Assembly: GCF_021018805.1 (NCBI RefSeq)
Contig: NC_086266.1
Location: 5,952,001 to 6,016,000 of the forward strand
Reading direction: 5' to 3'
DNA: 64,000 bases
DNA from: Prinia subflava
Taxonomy: Eukaryota; Chordata; Aves; Passeriformes; Cisticolidae
Part shown: in pieces, positions 11,179-24,649 of the stretch
How the letters are laid out: every line of letters starts with the position of its first letter
Position numbering within the stretch: the first letter of the stretch is position 1
Translations under genes and position numbers: made by a program
Notes under the pieces: generated by a model
The model's input: the letters and a program-made list of their open reading frames with translations, nothing else
The model's database searches: none
Told to the model about the DNA's origin: nothing

Positions 11179-13338
11179 CTGCCAGAAAACAAGACACAAG
11201 CTGGAAATCAGGCAAGAAGGGCTTTCTCCTTTGGGGAGATGGGAGGTCTCCAAACGTTTAACACCGTGGTTTGTTCATGTTAGATAGGAGAAAAAAACCA
11301 ACAAACAAACCCAAAATTGAACAGCACAGCTGTAAACGTAACTCCAGGATTTCAGCTGCTCAGGGTGACTGCAGAATACAGTGAGATACAAAATAAATAG
11401 AGGGAGCAATATTTCACACAACAGATATTCACCAAGTCAACCCAAAGCACACATCACCAGAAAAACAGAAAGAAGATTTCTGCATTCTCAAACTGTTTAA
11501 GGGCATGATTTGAAAGCAGAGGCTGAAGATATCCTGAATCCTACCCAAGCAATGTCAGATGTCAATTAAGCACATTAAAAATTAGACAAAAAGCAGCCTG
11601 GAATGCCCTGGCTGTAGTTTGCTGTGGGTGGGATTAAGTGACCAAAGAGCCTGATGAAATGATGCTTTCAGCTGTAACAGCTGAATCTTAAATCAGTTAC
11701 TTAAAATCCACCAAGTGTTTGAGTGTCTGGAGGAGACTGAAGAAGTAGAAGTAGTATTGTAGAGTAAAATGTGTGAATGCTGTATTTGTAAGAGCAAAAC
11801 CAGCAGAGCTCTTGATTTAATGCCTAAGAAAGCCTCACTCGTCTTCCCTTTATGTCCCTGTGAGAAACACGGGGAGCTCAGGTTTGCAGCAAAGGCAGAG
11901 GGCAAGCAGGTGTGAAAAAAACATGTTCAAAGCCCTGGGACAAAGGAAGAGCTGCCAGCACATTAAAGCAGCTCCGATGCAACAAATTCATGGTGATGTG
12001 GCTCCTCTGTCTCCCATTTCCATGCATTTCCTCCTCTGTTGAACGAGGAGGTTTTCATTACACACAGCATTTCCTATCACAAATGCACCTTACTGAGGAA
12101 ATGGCTATTTTTAAAAGGTGGTAGAAATAATGATTTATAGATAATTGGGGACCAGAGTGACACTTCACCTCCCTATCGCCCTCAGACCATTCTTTATTGA
12201 TAGGGGAAAATCCTTTTCTGGAAAGGCAGAAGCTGTTTCCTGCTGGCCCCTGCACTGAGCTGTGCCACTCTACAGAATGAGCTGTCCTCCAGGCTGGTGG
12301 GGAAAAAAGTAGAGTTCTCTAACTATATGCCAAATAATGAAGGCAATTCAGTAAAAAAGAACTTGGATCTCTTTCATGTTTTATTTCACTGAGTGAATTT
12401 GTGTTTCCTATTAAAGAAAACGTGTGGAACAAGAGGACTGATATAATCTCCATTAGCTAGAATCCATTTCCAGTTTCTAAAATGCCTCTTTCTTTATCTC
12501 CAGTTGTCCCTGATCTTTCCTAAGCTGAAGAATGCCACCTAACAACTCTGCAAAAAACCCCAATTTCCCTTCCACAAACAAGACTGGAACAACAGCAGAG
12601 CCCGTGTGCAGCAAAATGGATGTAACTGCTGCAGGGCAGGACAGAAATTCTCCAATACAATGAGAGTTTTAAGTGCTACAGCAGGGATGTAAATATTTTA
12701 TGAGCATCAACAAAAAGCCAGATGTGACATCCAAATCAGAAATGGAATGAGACGGAGGGATATCATTACAAATACAGCAGAATTCTGCAGCAGGAGCAAC
12801 AATGAAGAAGCCCAGTTTAATTTTCTCTGCCTGCTAATGAAGAATAGTGCTCATAAACAAACTTGCCTGCATTTCCTTTGAACTGAAATGCAAGAAAATA
12901 TCAGGAGGCAAAGAGCAGGTCCCAGGTGGTGCAGAGCACTGCTGCTCCACTAAAATCTGCTGATGATTTAGGGTAGCTCAGGAGCTCACCTACACTCAGC
13001 TATTAGAACTGTTCTTTAGAACCAGCTTTAATTTCAATTCCTTGTGTTTTTTCCACCATTTTATTCTTTGTGCTTTATGGCTTATTCATGGTATTGTATT
13101 TGCTCTGCAACATCAATTTACTTTCAAGTGCATATTTTATATCCTTTAACTGCAGGAGCATGTGCACCTTCTTCCCCAGGATCCTCACCTCCCCCTGTGC
13201 ATGAGGCACTTTGTGCTCAGCAGAGGAATCAGCCTTGTCCAGCACATGGGAGGGAGGATGGAAAATATTCCTGTCACGTTTGAGATGAGAGATCCAGGTA
13301 AACTGAATCCTCTGTCTGCTTCCCACACAGATATTTTA

Positions 13339-13705
13339 GAATCCCAGAATGGTTTGGGTTGGCAGGGACCTTAAAGCTCATCCCATTCCACCCCCTGCCA
13401 TGGGCAGGGACACCTTCCACCATCCCACATTGCTCCAAGCCCTGTCCATCCTGTCCTTGGGCACTGCAGGGATCCAGGGGCAGCCACAGCTGCTCTGGGC
13501 ACCTGTGCCAGGGCCTCACTGCCCTCACAGGGAAGGATTTCTCCTTAATATCTAAATCTGCCCTCCTTCAGCTTAAGTCCATTTCTCCTTTGTCCTATCA
13601 CTCTATGCCCTTGTCAAAAGTCCCTCTTCAGCTTTTTTTAGGCCCCTTTTTAGTCAGATTCCTATAAGGAATTGTTCCCTGAGTTTTGCCTAGGTTTGCT
13701 GGGAT
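13339..13705 (-). mobile_element. CR1 LINE fragment (3' end)
   Basis: The plus strand reads AGAATCCCAGAATGGTTTGG, then GTTGGCAGGGACCTTAAAG and CCCTGCCATGGGCAGGGACA. This is the reverse complement of the 3' end of avian CR1, so the element lies on the minus strand. It runs on through GCAGCCACAGCTGCTCTGGG to about 13705, where the match fades. It is a 5'-truncated, non-coding copy. Confidence 0.85.
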
Positions 13706-16504
13706 GACTGGGGCTCTGGATCTGAATTTCCAGTGGTGACAAGCACCAACATCTGCAAATGAGGTTAGTGAGATCCTTCTTTTGAACCCAGTCTCTGTCC
13801 ACAAACAGAACTGGAAAAAGCAAAGCCTGAGGCTCACAGTGAGTGCTCAAAATGTGTGGAGACATCCATTTCTACTAATTTGTTAAATAAGGTTAATAAT
13901 CCATGCTTGATTGGGGTTCCCAGGATTCTGCAAATGAGATCCCAGTCTGAGGAGCCTGAACACCACAAGAGTGAGAGGAAAAACCATGAAATCCATGGAT
14001 AGTTTTGTCTCCAGGTCAGGCTTTGAAGTGCCACCAGGAAAGTAAAGAAAGGGAACAAGCAGAACAAGGACAGCAGGGAGCAAATGTAGAAACAGCAGCT
14101 TGTTCAGAGGGCACGAGCCATCCTGCCCTTCAGGACAGGAAAATAAATCCTCAGGAGGGGAAGGGCTCAGATTGCACAGGCATCCTTTGCTCAGGCACCT
14201 CCAGACTTGCAGGCACTCAGCTCTGCAGTGCTGGCACCTTTCCCCCGTGTTTGGAGGGGGGATCTCTCCTGGGTGTGCCCCGTGGGCTGGCAGAGAGCAG
14301 GACACAGGGACGAGCAGGGGACAGCAGGGGACAAGCAGGGGAGGAGCTGCTCTGTCCTGTGTGGCTCTCCCCAGACATCTGCTGCCTTTGGACACACTCA
14401 TCCACGAGGACCCCTGGGAGCAGCCCTGCAGCCAGGACAGACAGACACTCTGGCTCTGTTTGCTGGTTGCTGCTGTCTGGTGAATTTGCTTTTTCTTTGA
14501 ATTTGAAAATTGAATTTTTCTGTCCATTAGTGAACTGAGTCATTAAGGTCCTGCAGCAGCCTCAGAGCCCTGCTCGTGTTCTCCCCGGGACAAGTCAAGG
14601 CAAAGACATTTTCAAATTTTACTTCAGGTACCTGTGACTTTGTCCTGCTTTTAAAATCATAAGCTCTCCTATCAGAGCACACATTTTTATACAGCTGAAC
14701 CCTTGTTTGGTATGTCAGTGCAAAATAAATTCATGTTTTTGTAACAAAGAAAGGATGGCAAATGACATCATTCTTTTCTCTCCTGTATTTCTCCCCTGGG
14801 ATTTAGCTCTGGCTTTTGCTCAGTCTGACTCCTTGCTGGAGCAGTCTGTTAAAGGAATTTTGCCAAACTTCATGCTGACCCTACTCCATTTAAACCTCAT
14901 GGATCAGAGCAGAAGCACACAGATTTCTCTCCTCCTGTCCAGTTTTCCTCTGTCGTGTTAGGAGAAGGAATTGGAGGGTGCCCTGCAGGTGTGGTTTGGT
15001 GTGGATTTCACTGCTCTAAGCTGTGTCTTTTAGCAAAGCTGGCTCCCTAGGGAGGAAAATCAAGGCTAGAAATACACAGAAGCTTTGTAACTCCAATTCT
15101 GCCAGAAATCCACTGGCATTGCCTAGGAAGTACAGATACAGGTTGGGTGTTAGTGAGGGAAGGGAGAAAGGATTTCCCTTGGGAAAACAAGGACTGGGGT
15201 GTGTTCCCATCTCCTTAGAGCGAGACACTGCTTTGTTCTGCATTCATTCATTGAATTTTCATCCATTCCCTGAAATGACTGCATGGCAAGAGAAAAGCAC
15301 CCTGCCAAGAAAATAATGTTCCAATCTCTTCCGTGCATTTGCTACCTCACTTTTTTGGATATCCTGGGAACTGAAGGGCTCTGGCTGCCTGAAGGGATTG
15401 AGCTTTTCCCAGTGAGGCCCTGACACCTCCCTGTGAGCTGGGTTCAGACTCCTCTCACCCAAAGATTTACCTCCAAACCTGCACTGGCATCAGTGCCCAG
15501 AACATCCCAGTGGCCTGGGAGACCTTGGTGGGAAGAAAGGACACAGAAACCTTCACAGAAAAGAGCTGGGAAGAACAGAAACAACACAAAACCAAGGAAA
15601 CTCTCATGAGTTTCCACATGACAACCAAAGCAGAGTGAAAGACAACAAAGACAAGAGGTACAAATGGGTAGGAGAGCAAACACATAGCAGAAATATTGCG
15701 CATATTTGAAGTAAAACTGCTTTTAAATAGTTTCACGTATTCAATGGGTGAGATTCTGTGGGGAAAAAAATAGGTCAGATCATCTTTTATTAATCAGACT
15801 TCATTCAGCTTTGCTTTTTGAACGTGATAACGCAAAAATCCCATCTAAATGTAAATATTGATTCTTAAAAGATGTGTAAATCCACTTAATTTATTACTAA
15901 TTCAGTACAAGAATACAAAATGGTGTTCTTGTTTCTCTCTGTCCTGAGAAAACAAGAGTCTTCTATTTTTCAGTACTGAAAGAGCTCAGTCTTTTATTCT
16001 CATTAAGCAGGACAAGTGCCATTTTTTCCTTTATTGAAATTACAGGAAAGCACGAAAGACCCTTGTCTGGACAGATTAAAGAAACCTGATTTACTCTTCA
16101 GCACTGACCTTAACTCCAGGAACTGGTTATTGTTCAGCCTTTCTGGTTGTTTTAATCCCCCCCTGAAAAGCTCTGCTAAGTGTGTTCATTAAAGCTCATC
16201 AGATGAGTCACCATCCCAGGCCTGGTTAAAATCTGTTAAATCAGGCACACAATAATTGCCATTTCGTATTAAACTCGATGTTCATGCAGTAAACTCTGGC
16301 TCTGATGGGAACCAGCACCTGATGCTTGTGGAGAAGGTTTAAAGCTGCTCATGCATGAGCACTGAATGTTACCTCTGGGTTTTGGTAAATCAACTTCACG
16401 TTTCCCATCGTGCCTCCACAGCTTTAGCACACGTTTGGGATTGTGAAAGTGGTTAAATTATGGCAATTAATACATTGAATTGAATACAATGATACAAAAT
16501 ACCT

Positions 16505-16686
16505 CAAAACCTGGCCTGAAAGAGGCCTGGAAACAGCCCCAAAACAGCCCCAGAATGCCCCCAAATCCCCCTAAAATTAGCTGGAAAACAGCCTGGAAAT
16601 GCCCCCAAAATCCCTCAGAAACACAATGGAAATGGCCTGAAAATGACCCCTAAATACCCCAAAAAACAGCCTGAAAATGCTCTGAG
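16505..16686. repeat. Degenerate C/A-rich simple repeat zone
   Basis: The plus strand repeats loose variants of AACAGCCCCAAA and GAAAATGCCCCCAAAAT with irregular spacing. No fixed period can be stated by eye. It looks like a decayed minisatellite. Confidence 0.45.
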
Positions 16687-17768
16687 TTTGACAATAGCCA
16701 ACAATGGAACCCCAAAGAAAAACTTTATGAATGTAAAACCACCTTAGAAAGAAACATTTTTTAAAAAAAATACAGACTCTTGGCATGTGCCAACCAATTT
16801 CACACTGTCTCTTTAGGCAGCTGAAGAACACCCACACCCTCTAAACAAATGAACTGCTTCCTGAGGGAGCTCCTTCTGACTACTGCCAAGAGAATTTTCT
16901 GTCTAATAATCCCATTTCTACTGGTGGTCAGCTGTTGTGGGGTGTTCCCATGCAATATGCAGCGTGTTAGCATGATGGTGAAATGAATTTCTGGTTTATA
17001 CCACCTGTGCTGGTGCTGTGGGACACCTGAACTCAAGCTGTGAAGCTCTCCTGGAATTCTGACATGTTTAATTGATGATTTGGCCATTTTAGTGAGAGGC
17101 CATGTGTGGAACAGAACAGGCAGGCAGGTGAGAGATCCATCATAACCCCAGAAGCTCTCCATGACTCTAAAAACCATCAATTACCAGGATTACTGCAATA
17201 TTCAGCCCAGCCTTGGAGTGACAGCTCTCCACGTGTGCTGCCAACCCAGGTGCTGCTGAAGAAGGAGGGAGGCAATTTCAAATGGTGCAAGCTGCTGCAG
17301 CAAATTAGGATTCCCATTTCCCCTCTCTTCCATTACTGAATGTCTCAGTGGCACATCAATAAACCCATCACCAGTTCTGCAATTGCAAGGTCACTGCTCT
17401 CCTTTAAATAATGACTGGAAGGAGCCACTCCTGACCTGTGCAATAATCACCATTTGCTTTGCACAGCAGGTTACCCTCAATCATTCTGTGTCTACAGGGA
17501 CCATCTGGGAGCACTGTGGGCCTTGATTTCCTGCCTGGGGGATAAAAACTTCTTCCAAAATATTTTTGTGGAAGGAGGCTGTGAGACTATGGGTGCCTCA
17601 AGCCACAGCTGCACTTCACCAACCCGGGAGATTCCTTCCCAATATTTATTAAGCACCCTCATAGCTCCTTGTTCCCAAAAGACACAAGAGTTTCCTCTGC
17701 AAGCACAGGGAGTTTGTGCTTTTCCCCTGAGCACAGTGAAACCCAGACACCAAGAAAGGGTCACTCAC

Positions 17769-17906
17769 CATCCTGGTGGTTACCTGAATCGGCGGGGGAC
17801 TTGCTGCGGCGCATGGGCGCGGGGCTCTTGGCCGAGCTCTTCTGAGGGGTGGGGGAGGATTTGCTGCCCGTGGCCCCTGCTGGGCTCCCCTTCATCACCC
17901 GGCACT
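17769..17906 (-). CDS. DCX: DCX coding exon: start of Ser/Pro tail, two alternative donors
   Basis: This exon opens after CTCCCCAG with the rest of the split Glu codon, then CRVMKG, and runs through a Ser/Pro/Ala-rich stretch to [15 protein letters not shown]. This tail follows DC2 and in DCX is a target of proline-directed kinases; the SKSP motif matches a known Cdk5 site region. Two donors fit. The proximal one, TTCAG|GTAACC (exon end at 17784), gives a 123-base exon joining SPADS to ANGTSSS. The distal one, GGATG|GTGAGT (exon end at 17769), is in frame and adds 15 bases encoding GNHQD. Human DCX has the same alternative insert as GNDQD, which separates its 360- and 365-residue isoforms. 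The coordinates given are for the long form. The segment between the DC2 end and the KSPAP motif differs from mammals ([11 protein letters not shown]), as expected of a less constrained tail. Confidence 0.95.
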
Positions 17907-20900
17907 CTGGGGAGACACAAACACGCCCATTGCTTTTTGTCTTCTTTTCTGCCAGAGTGGGGATTAAATGCTTGAGGTGGTGTTTCGTGTTCGGACTCAG
18001 ATGTTCATTAATTCTTACCTATATTAGTCTCACAAGCTGTGAGTTCTACAGCACTTCTAGCTAACAAACTAAAAAATGGCCCCATCTTTCTCTCTACAAG
18101 GCCTTTTAAGGATAAACTGTCAAGTTATGAGATGACACCCATATTATTTTTACTTTTAACCCAATAACCAACCACCTGTGGCCCACAACACGGACTTTTG
18201 TACCCAATTACAAAACACCACCCAGACCCATGAAGAAGAAGGTGAAAAAGAAGGACTCAGCCTCTGCCCTAAAACCTCCATCTTGCTTTATATATATTAC
18301 TCTATTCTAAACCCTTAAACTCTAAGTTTTCCACCCTGTGATCTCACACACTTCTATTCAAACTCCACACCCACAATCCCAGCGCTGTCACTCAATTTTG
18401 GAAGCCTTTTCCAAGGCCTCAGGTCACTGCAGTGTTTGCTTGGGGGTCAGTGCCTGTCAGCACAGAAAGTCTGGAATTCCCAGTGCCCAGGGCTCCAACA
18501 CCCACCTGGTTCCAGGTGGGGAACAGCCATGGGCAGCTCAGTGCTTTGTCTGCAGAGAGATGCAGGAAATACCAAGGGCAAGAGAAAAGCTGATGTCATC
18601 CCTTGGTCTCCAGGGCTGAAAGGAGACTCCTCAAGGGGAGGGCAGAGAGAAGAGCTCTGCTCCTCTGGAGGAGGTGCTGAGACTCTGTGGGCTCAGGCTG
18701 GCTCCTACCTGTGTCCTACCAACATTTTCTGCCCTTCCCCTTCCCTTGGCTCTCATGAGCACAATGAAACTGGTCAGCATTGACTGAGGGAACTCTCAGG
18801 CCAAGAAAATCCAGTTAATTTTGCTGTGGCCCTGCCATGAAGACCCAGTGAGAGGAACAATGAGTGCCCTTTCTGCAGGTGCAGAAAGCCAGCAAACAGC
18901 TCTTGGTGTGATGTCAATAAAGTGTCCAAGTGGCAGATGGGGCAGCTGCCCCAGGAGAATTCCACCCAGCTGGGATCAGCCTCTTCTGCCCTCAACAAGC
19001 TGCAGCTCCTCAGATGCAGAGAGCAAAGGAGACAAAATGGTTTTACAAAGCACATCCTCTGTGCTGGCCACTCGGCCCTTTCAGCAAGGTCTGTATAAAC
19101 AAGCCCAGCAGATTTATGTACTGGAAGACGTGAGCAGATGAGAACCCCAACTGTGCTTTCCTAAAAATTAAATAGGCCAGGAAGAGAGGAAAATGTAAAC
19201 ATGATCTAGAGAGTCCTGCAGAGGGGAACTGAAATGCTAACAAACCTCCACGTGTGCCAGGATTTCAGGCACGCCTGATCTTCAGAACCAGGTTTTATTT
19301 ACACTGAGAGCTAACAGAAAAAGAACTTTCCACCCCTCAAGTTATTAACTTAACCCAGTTAAGGAGAAGGCAATAAAAAAGGGATTTCCTTTTTGTCAAA
19401 TGTTAGCTGGGCCCACCTCATCTCCTCCTACAGCTTGTCCTCACCAAGATGTGAAAAATGTGTCGTTTTTACAGATGTGGATTACGTGTTCCACATGCAG
19501 GCAGTTTTCTGTGGCAAAGTTCAGCTCAGCCCCACATGCCCCACTGGAAGGGAGTCCCCAGTGGAATTAAGGCAGCACAGAGCAGATAAATAATTGGCCA
19601 ACAGAAAGCAAGCTGTCTGACCTAAATGTATGTGTTATTTAATTATATATCAGTGTATCTACGAAAATGTAATTGCCTTAAATTTTTCCCCAGGCTTTCC
19701 TCATTCTCAGCCAGCCACGGGCCCATCTCTGCCTCTTCTGGATGGTTTGAGACAGAGTTTTGCAGCACAAGAATGTGAGAAGAGGAGGCCTTGTGCTCCA
19801 GGGATGCTGCATGGCAAGAATTAAACCTACAGCCAGCTTATTTTCTCTCCTGCAAAATCGATTTTGGAAATGGTAAATCAGGGATAGAAGAAGTTGTGGG
19901 GTTTTTTTTCCTTCAAAAATACTTGAATTCTCACAGATGATGTCACAGAGAGGTTTGTGGAAGTCCAGCAGCAATATAACCCAAATTTTTTGTACATGAA
20001 GAGCAGTACTGATGTTGTGAGGGGACTCCAGGGGTGTCAGGCAGCTGTGTTTAGTCACCTGAACTACTCACAAAAAAAAAAAAAAAATAAACCTAAAAAG
20101 TAAAAATACTTCATGTTAGGTCGTCCCAGGAGCTTCCAAATTTATCTTCTTCCCAGGGGAGTAATTCCTTGGAAGGAAACCTGGCTTTGATTTTCCAGCA
20201 CAGAAAGGCTGACTCTGAGGGATTCCTCCAGCTCAGCCCTTGGCAAGCGTCAGCACACGAGAGGCAATCCCTGAGCTCTTGCAGGAGGTGGAAACCTGGC
20301 AGTGCTGGGGTTGGTGTAAAAAGACCTCTAAATGTCACCAAAATGAGACATTTCCACGATGCTGAAACCAGTGGGTGCAGAAGGGACAGAGCAGTGTCCT
20401 CTGGAAGGTGCTCAGCAGCAGGGATTAGAGGGTGGAAGCTGTGGTGGGCAGCCAGGAGGAAAAAGATGACATAATCCTCCCTTGTGCTGCTTCTCTTTCT
20501 GTTTCCTGATGTCCTGCCAGAGCGAACATAATAACCACCAATCCTGGTGTGTGTCATCCAAACAGGCAAGAGGAATTTCCCCATGACAGACGAGGTTTTA
20601 GCAAGACACTCATCTGCAAAACCTCAGGATTTCCAGCCCTCCTGGCAGCATCTGCCTTGGAACAGGAATGGTGATGGGTGTGCAGTGGGAAAAAGCTGCT
20701 GAGGCTCCTGAGAGCTGCAAGGCTCCCCTGAAAACACCCCTGGAGCTCCTTCCTGCCTTCCCAGCAGCAAGCTTGGCTTCTTTCTGCCAGAGGAATCCAA
20801 GCTGGAGAAGCGAGCAGTGACCAGAAGTGGAGGCAGAGAGCTGGGCTTTCCATCCAGTTGTTGTGCCAGGACTGCATCCAAGCTGTTTCCCAGCGTGGAG

Positions 20901-21924
20901 CTCCCTGTGGAGCTGACTCAAGTGCTGAGTGGTGAAAAATGTGGAGCTCAGCTTACAGATCACTTCCCCAGCCTGACACAGGCTTTCTGCTCTGCCTGCA
21001 AAGTCTCAGCTGAACCTCAGAGACTTCCTTTGAATCACCCAAGAGCATCAAATGGGTTCATCTGGAGTACACAGGTCAGAAGTACCAGCACTAAAACACT
21101 AAAATAAAATCAGGCTTGCAAAGGAGTTGTAAAAAACCACGGGGCTTAGAGATTAGAGGCTGCTTGACTTCCTGGCATGCAGCAAAAATCCTCTTTGTTC
21201 CTCAGTACAGAGCAGGTTTGGGGTTGTGTTCCTTACACAGCACACCTGGAGCTCTGGGAAGTGAGCTTAGATGCTTGGAGACCACATTTTTTAAATTTAA
21301 ATGGTCAAAATGACATTAATTTCCTCTTGCTGCACTCATTGGCACCTGCAAATGGGTGGATACAGTTGCCAGGTGGGGTGGGTGGTATGTCCTACAAGCA
21401 AGCTCTGTATATTCTGTAAAATCAAAGATTTCATGGTTTAACTGATCAGAGACTCACACTATTACAGACTTGCAGTGGTAACAAGGAGAAAAAATGGTGC
21501 TGTCCCAGTCATGTCCCCAAAAAGGGAATTATTGCCCTGCTTTTTGAATCAGCAGAAGTAAGCAGTGGAAATGTGATTCTTTTTTTTTTTTTTTTACTTG
21601 TTTCCATTTTAATCTGCATGTGTCTGCATAAGGATGATTAGTTCTCAAGAGAAGTGCATCTATCTGCCTGTGACTGGAGAAAATTGAAAGCATAAACACT
21701 CCCAGATTTTGCTGTAAATGTCAAAATGCTGTAGGAATTAATTTAGTCTGACTTGGGCTACCTCGGTCGGTATTTATAATACTGCTGACTGGATAAGTAT
21801 CACAAAAGGATGTTAAACTCCACGTTCTGGGTCTTAAAAACCAGAACAAAAGCATGCAGCAGTGTTATCAGACAGGAGCAGGGGAGTGGGAGTGAAATAA
21901 AAGCAGGGAGGTGTCTGCAGTTAC
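17907..21924 (-). other. DCX: DCX intron after DC2
   Basis: This 4.0-kb intron contains an LTR-like repeat (about 18039-18500) and an A16 run (20072-20087). There is also a T run near 21580-21596. No other feature is supportable. Confidence 0.88.
18039..18500 (+). mobile_element. LTR-like repeat, boundaries uncertain
   Basis: The stretch has CCAAT-type motifs (ACCCAATAACCAACC near 18160) and a TATA-like CTTTATATATATTAC near 18288. Its AC-rich composition is unlike the surrounding intron and resembles an LTR promoter. A 7-bp direct repeat, CACTTCT, occurs at 18052-18058 and 18349-18355 and is one candidate target duplication. The termini it would imply are not a perfect TG/CA pair, so the limits here are provisional. 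Confidence 0.35.
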
Positions 21925-22027
21925 CGCTCTCATCCAGGGAAAAGTCGTCCTGTGCGTAGCGGAACTTCTCCGGACCACAGGCGATGAACACGTCGTCATC
22001 CCCAAAGAAATCGTGGAGACAGGTCAC
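21925..22027 (-). CDS. DCX: DCX coding exon: C-terminal part of DC2
   Basis: This 103-base exon starts in phase 0, directly continuing the preceding exon (GKQ then VTCLHDFF). It carries [20 protein letters not shown] followed by [14 protein letters not shown], the end of the second doublecortin domain, which binds tubulin and unpolymerised dimers. The acceptor is CTCTGCAG|GTGACC and the donor is GAGAGCG|GTAACT, leaving one base of a split Glu codon that is completed by the next exon. The [14 protein letters not shown] and QDDF stretches are diagnostic of doublecortin domains, and AQDDFSLDE is the DCX rather than the DCLK1 form. Human DCX has Asn where Ser is seen just before the junction. The intron upstream is about 41.3 kb, and the one downstream about 4.0 kb. 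Confidence 0.97.
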
Positions 22028-24649
22028 CTGCAGAGACAGCAAAGTCACTCCTTTCAGCTTTAACTGGAAATGCTCTGGTGTGGCTCAGCTTTGGCTCTGC
22101 TGTGCCCCCGTCCCACGGTAATGTTTTCACAACTCAGGCAAGTCAAGCCTAACGGAGTCATTAAAAACCAAACCAACAAAACCAGAGATAAAACAACGCC
22201 CAAACAAGGCCCTTGTGAGTTCTTGGAGGGCTGGTGTTTCCCACCCAGCTGACAGGAGACATCAGGAATGACACAGCTGCTTCTAAAATAAGAGCAGAGG
22301 TGCCCCTCGTGCCACACTGCCTGTGCTGAGGGGTGTCTTGGTACCTGCAGAGCCTAAAACCTCAAAGAATCACTGGGTATGAGCGCAGATCTGGAGATAT
22401 GACTCCTCCTGAGCAATCCTTTTAAAGCCAAAACATTTGTCTGTGCTGTTGGTGGAGAGACCCAAAGTATGACAGGACAGCTTTCCCATCCCAGCACCAT
22501 TTAAATCCAGATTTACTGCAGGTGTTGTGCCAGCCTCCCCCTCATTGAGTCCCTTGCTCCTTATTTACACCATCCTCAATAGGAGGGAGTTTTATCTGGA
22601 GCTCCAAACTCTGCCTTGCCTTGCAGCATCAAACAGAAACAAAGCACAAGATGTGGGAACCTCAAATCCACTGATTTAATCAGAGAACCGAACCTGGGAG
22701 TTTGGAAATGTGAAAATGGATTCAGGTTGCTGGGAGAAAAATTTAAAATCCCATCAGGCTTGGAGCTCCTCCCCATATTCAGCTGGCAGAGATCTGCAAT
22801 TCCCTACAGATTTAACAGCCTTGCTTTAACAATTCCTAACAACATCCTGATATCCCAGACAAATATTGTGCTCATCTCAAACACCCCAGCATGGACACAG
22901 CTCCAGCAGAGCCACCCTGGGGCAGCCACACACCCAGCAGAGCCCAGGGGGGCTTTCCTGAAGTTCCACCTCTCCAGGAAACCATTCCAGTCAGGCACAA
23001 GGTGGGCACTGGAGTTTCTGGTGGAGGTCAGAGGCTGGCAGCTGCTGCTGCCCAGGGTTTTGCATCTCTCTTTTGCATCAGCACTGCAGAGAACATGTGG
23101 AGCTCACCAGGGCTGGACTCTGTATCTACTCATCTCTTGGAGCTGGGCTGTGAAAAGTTAATTTCAAGCTCTAATAAATCAACTCCAAAGAAGGCTCTTG
23201 GCTATCTTAATAGGGCTCAGTATTTCACACTGGTTAGTATAATGTGTAATTAAAGCACTGCCTGGGAGTGCCAGCACTGCTTACAATGCCAAACCTTAGT
23301 GAAAAGCCTGTTTTTCACATTGTCATGACTTCCAAAATGGAGCAGGCTGAGATCTGCCATGGCTTTGAGCAGAGATAGCATTTTCTCTGCTAACTCTGGT
23401 GAATTCCTATTTCTGATTGCCTAAAATTAGATCTAAAATCGCTAACTCCATCCCCAGAGAATTCTTCCAAAGAAAAGATGACATTTCAAACCAGCACTTG
23501 GTATCACAGCCCTCCCCCTGAGGATGTGTGGCACCGATTCATTTGCAAATAATTGGGTTTGGCTCCACACACAGTTCCCATCTGAACACCAAGCACTCCT
23601 CTTGTGCCACTGAAAAGACCCACGGGTTGTTCTGCTCCACTGTGCAGTTAAATCTGTGATCTAAAGTTGGATTCAGAAATTTCCCAGCATTTTGCATGAA
23701 ATCAGAAGGAACCCACAGATGCTTTTGTTGTCTCCAGCTCAGAAGTCCAAGTGTGGATTTTGTCCTTGACTGCCCACAATCACCCCAAGCAAATAGAAAA
23801 TCCAGACAATCAAGAAAATCCTCAGATCCAAGGGCCCAAACATGATGGAGAAGCCCCAGCGTGTCCAAGGACTGCATTTCAAACAGAGATACTGCAATTC
23901 TCTGTGCTGCATCCCTGTCCCTCCAGAGAGCAGTCAGCATGTGCATTTTATGGTTATCAGCAGCTGCCTGAGCACTGGGGGCTGGCAGAGAATTAGATAA
24001 TCTAGAATTAGGATATCTACTTGCTGAACTCCCAATATCCAGGAAACAATCACTTCTAATTGTTCCTTTTTGGTTTCCTGTTGTAACTTCCATCACAACG
24101 TAGCAGAAAGCACAGCCAAACCCCAACCCCACTCTCCTTAAACAGTGCAAAATTCAGGAGATAACCGGGCTCCTGCACCGTGGGGCTCTGCTGCTTGTGT
24201 CCACCACGTGTGTGGTATTTCCTATTTACCTTTATTTATTCAACTCCTTGCTCACTGCTCTGAGCCCCTGAACACGTCCCAGATGGGTTCCTGTGCACAG
24301 GAAGTCTCTGGAGTAAACTTTCTTGGGGAAAAAATGTGATTTTCCTGCTGGGTCTGAGAGCAGCAGGGCCAGCTTGGCTGAGGGTGCAGGGGAAGAGAAA
24401 CCCACAGGACACAGCCCTGGATGTGCTCATCCCTGGAGGATGGGAAGCTGGGAAGTGAAATAATAATATTGCACTTCAATATCCACATTTAACTGATACT
24501 GGGATAATTGATTTGAGACCTCATTAACCAGCATGGAATGTTTAAGGGTTGTTCTTGACAGGCCAGGCCAAACCTCTGCCTGCAGTCATGTCCTAGAGGC
24601 TTTTAGTGACTCCCAAATAACATTGTTGGTCTTCTCTCCATTCTTCAGA

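Larger units (their letters stand above)
11179..17768 (-). other. DCX: DCX intron between the two Ser/Pro tail exons
   Basis: This 6.6-kb intron holds a CR1 fragment (13339-13705) and a degenerate C/A-rich repeat zone (about 16505-16686). A short purine-rich run of GGGGACAGC-like units sits at about 14301-14345. I see nothing else with a supportable identity; the open frames at 13.9-14.5 kb on both strands have no family resemblance. Confidence 0.88.

Noticed and set aside
13883..14538. Overlapping long open frames on both strands near 14.2 kb
   Set aside because: GC-rich intron sequence with few stops. Both strands are open at once and neither resembles a protein family.
23539..24150. 203-residue minus-strand open frame
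   Set aside because: No recognised domain, no splice context and composition like the surrounding intron. One such frame is expected by chance in 64 kb.
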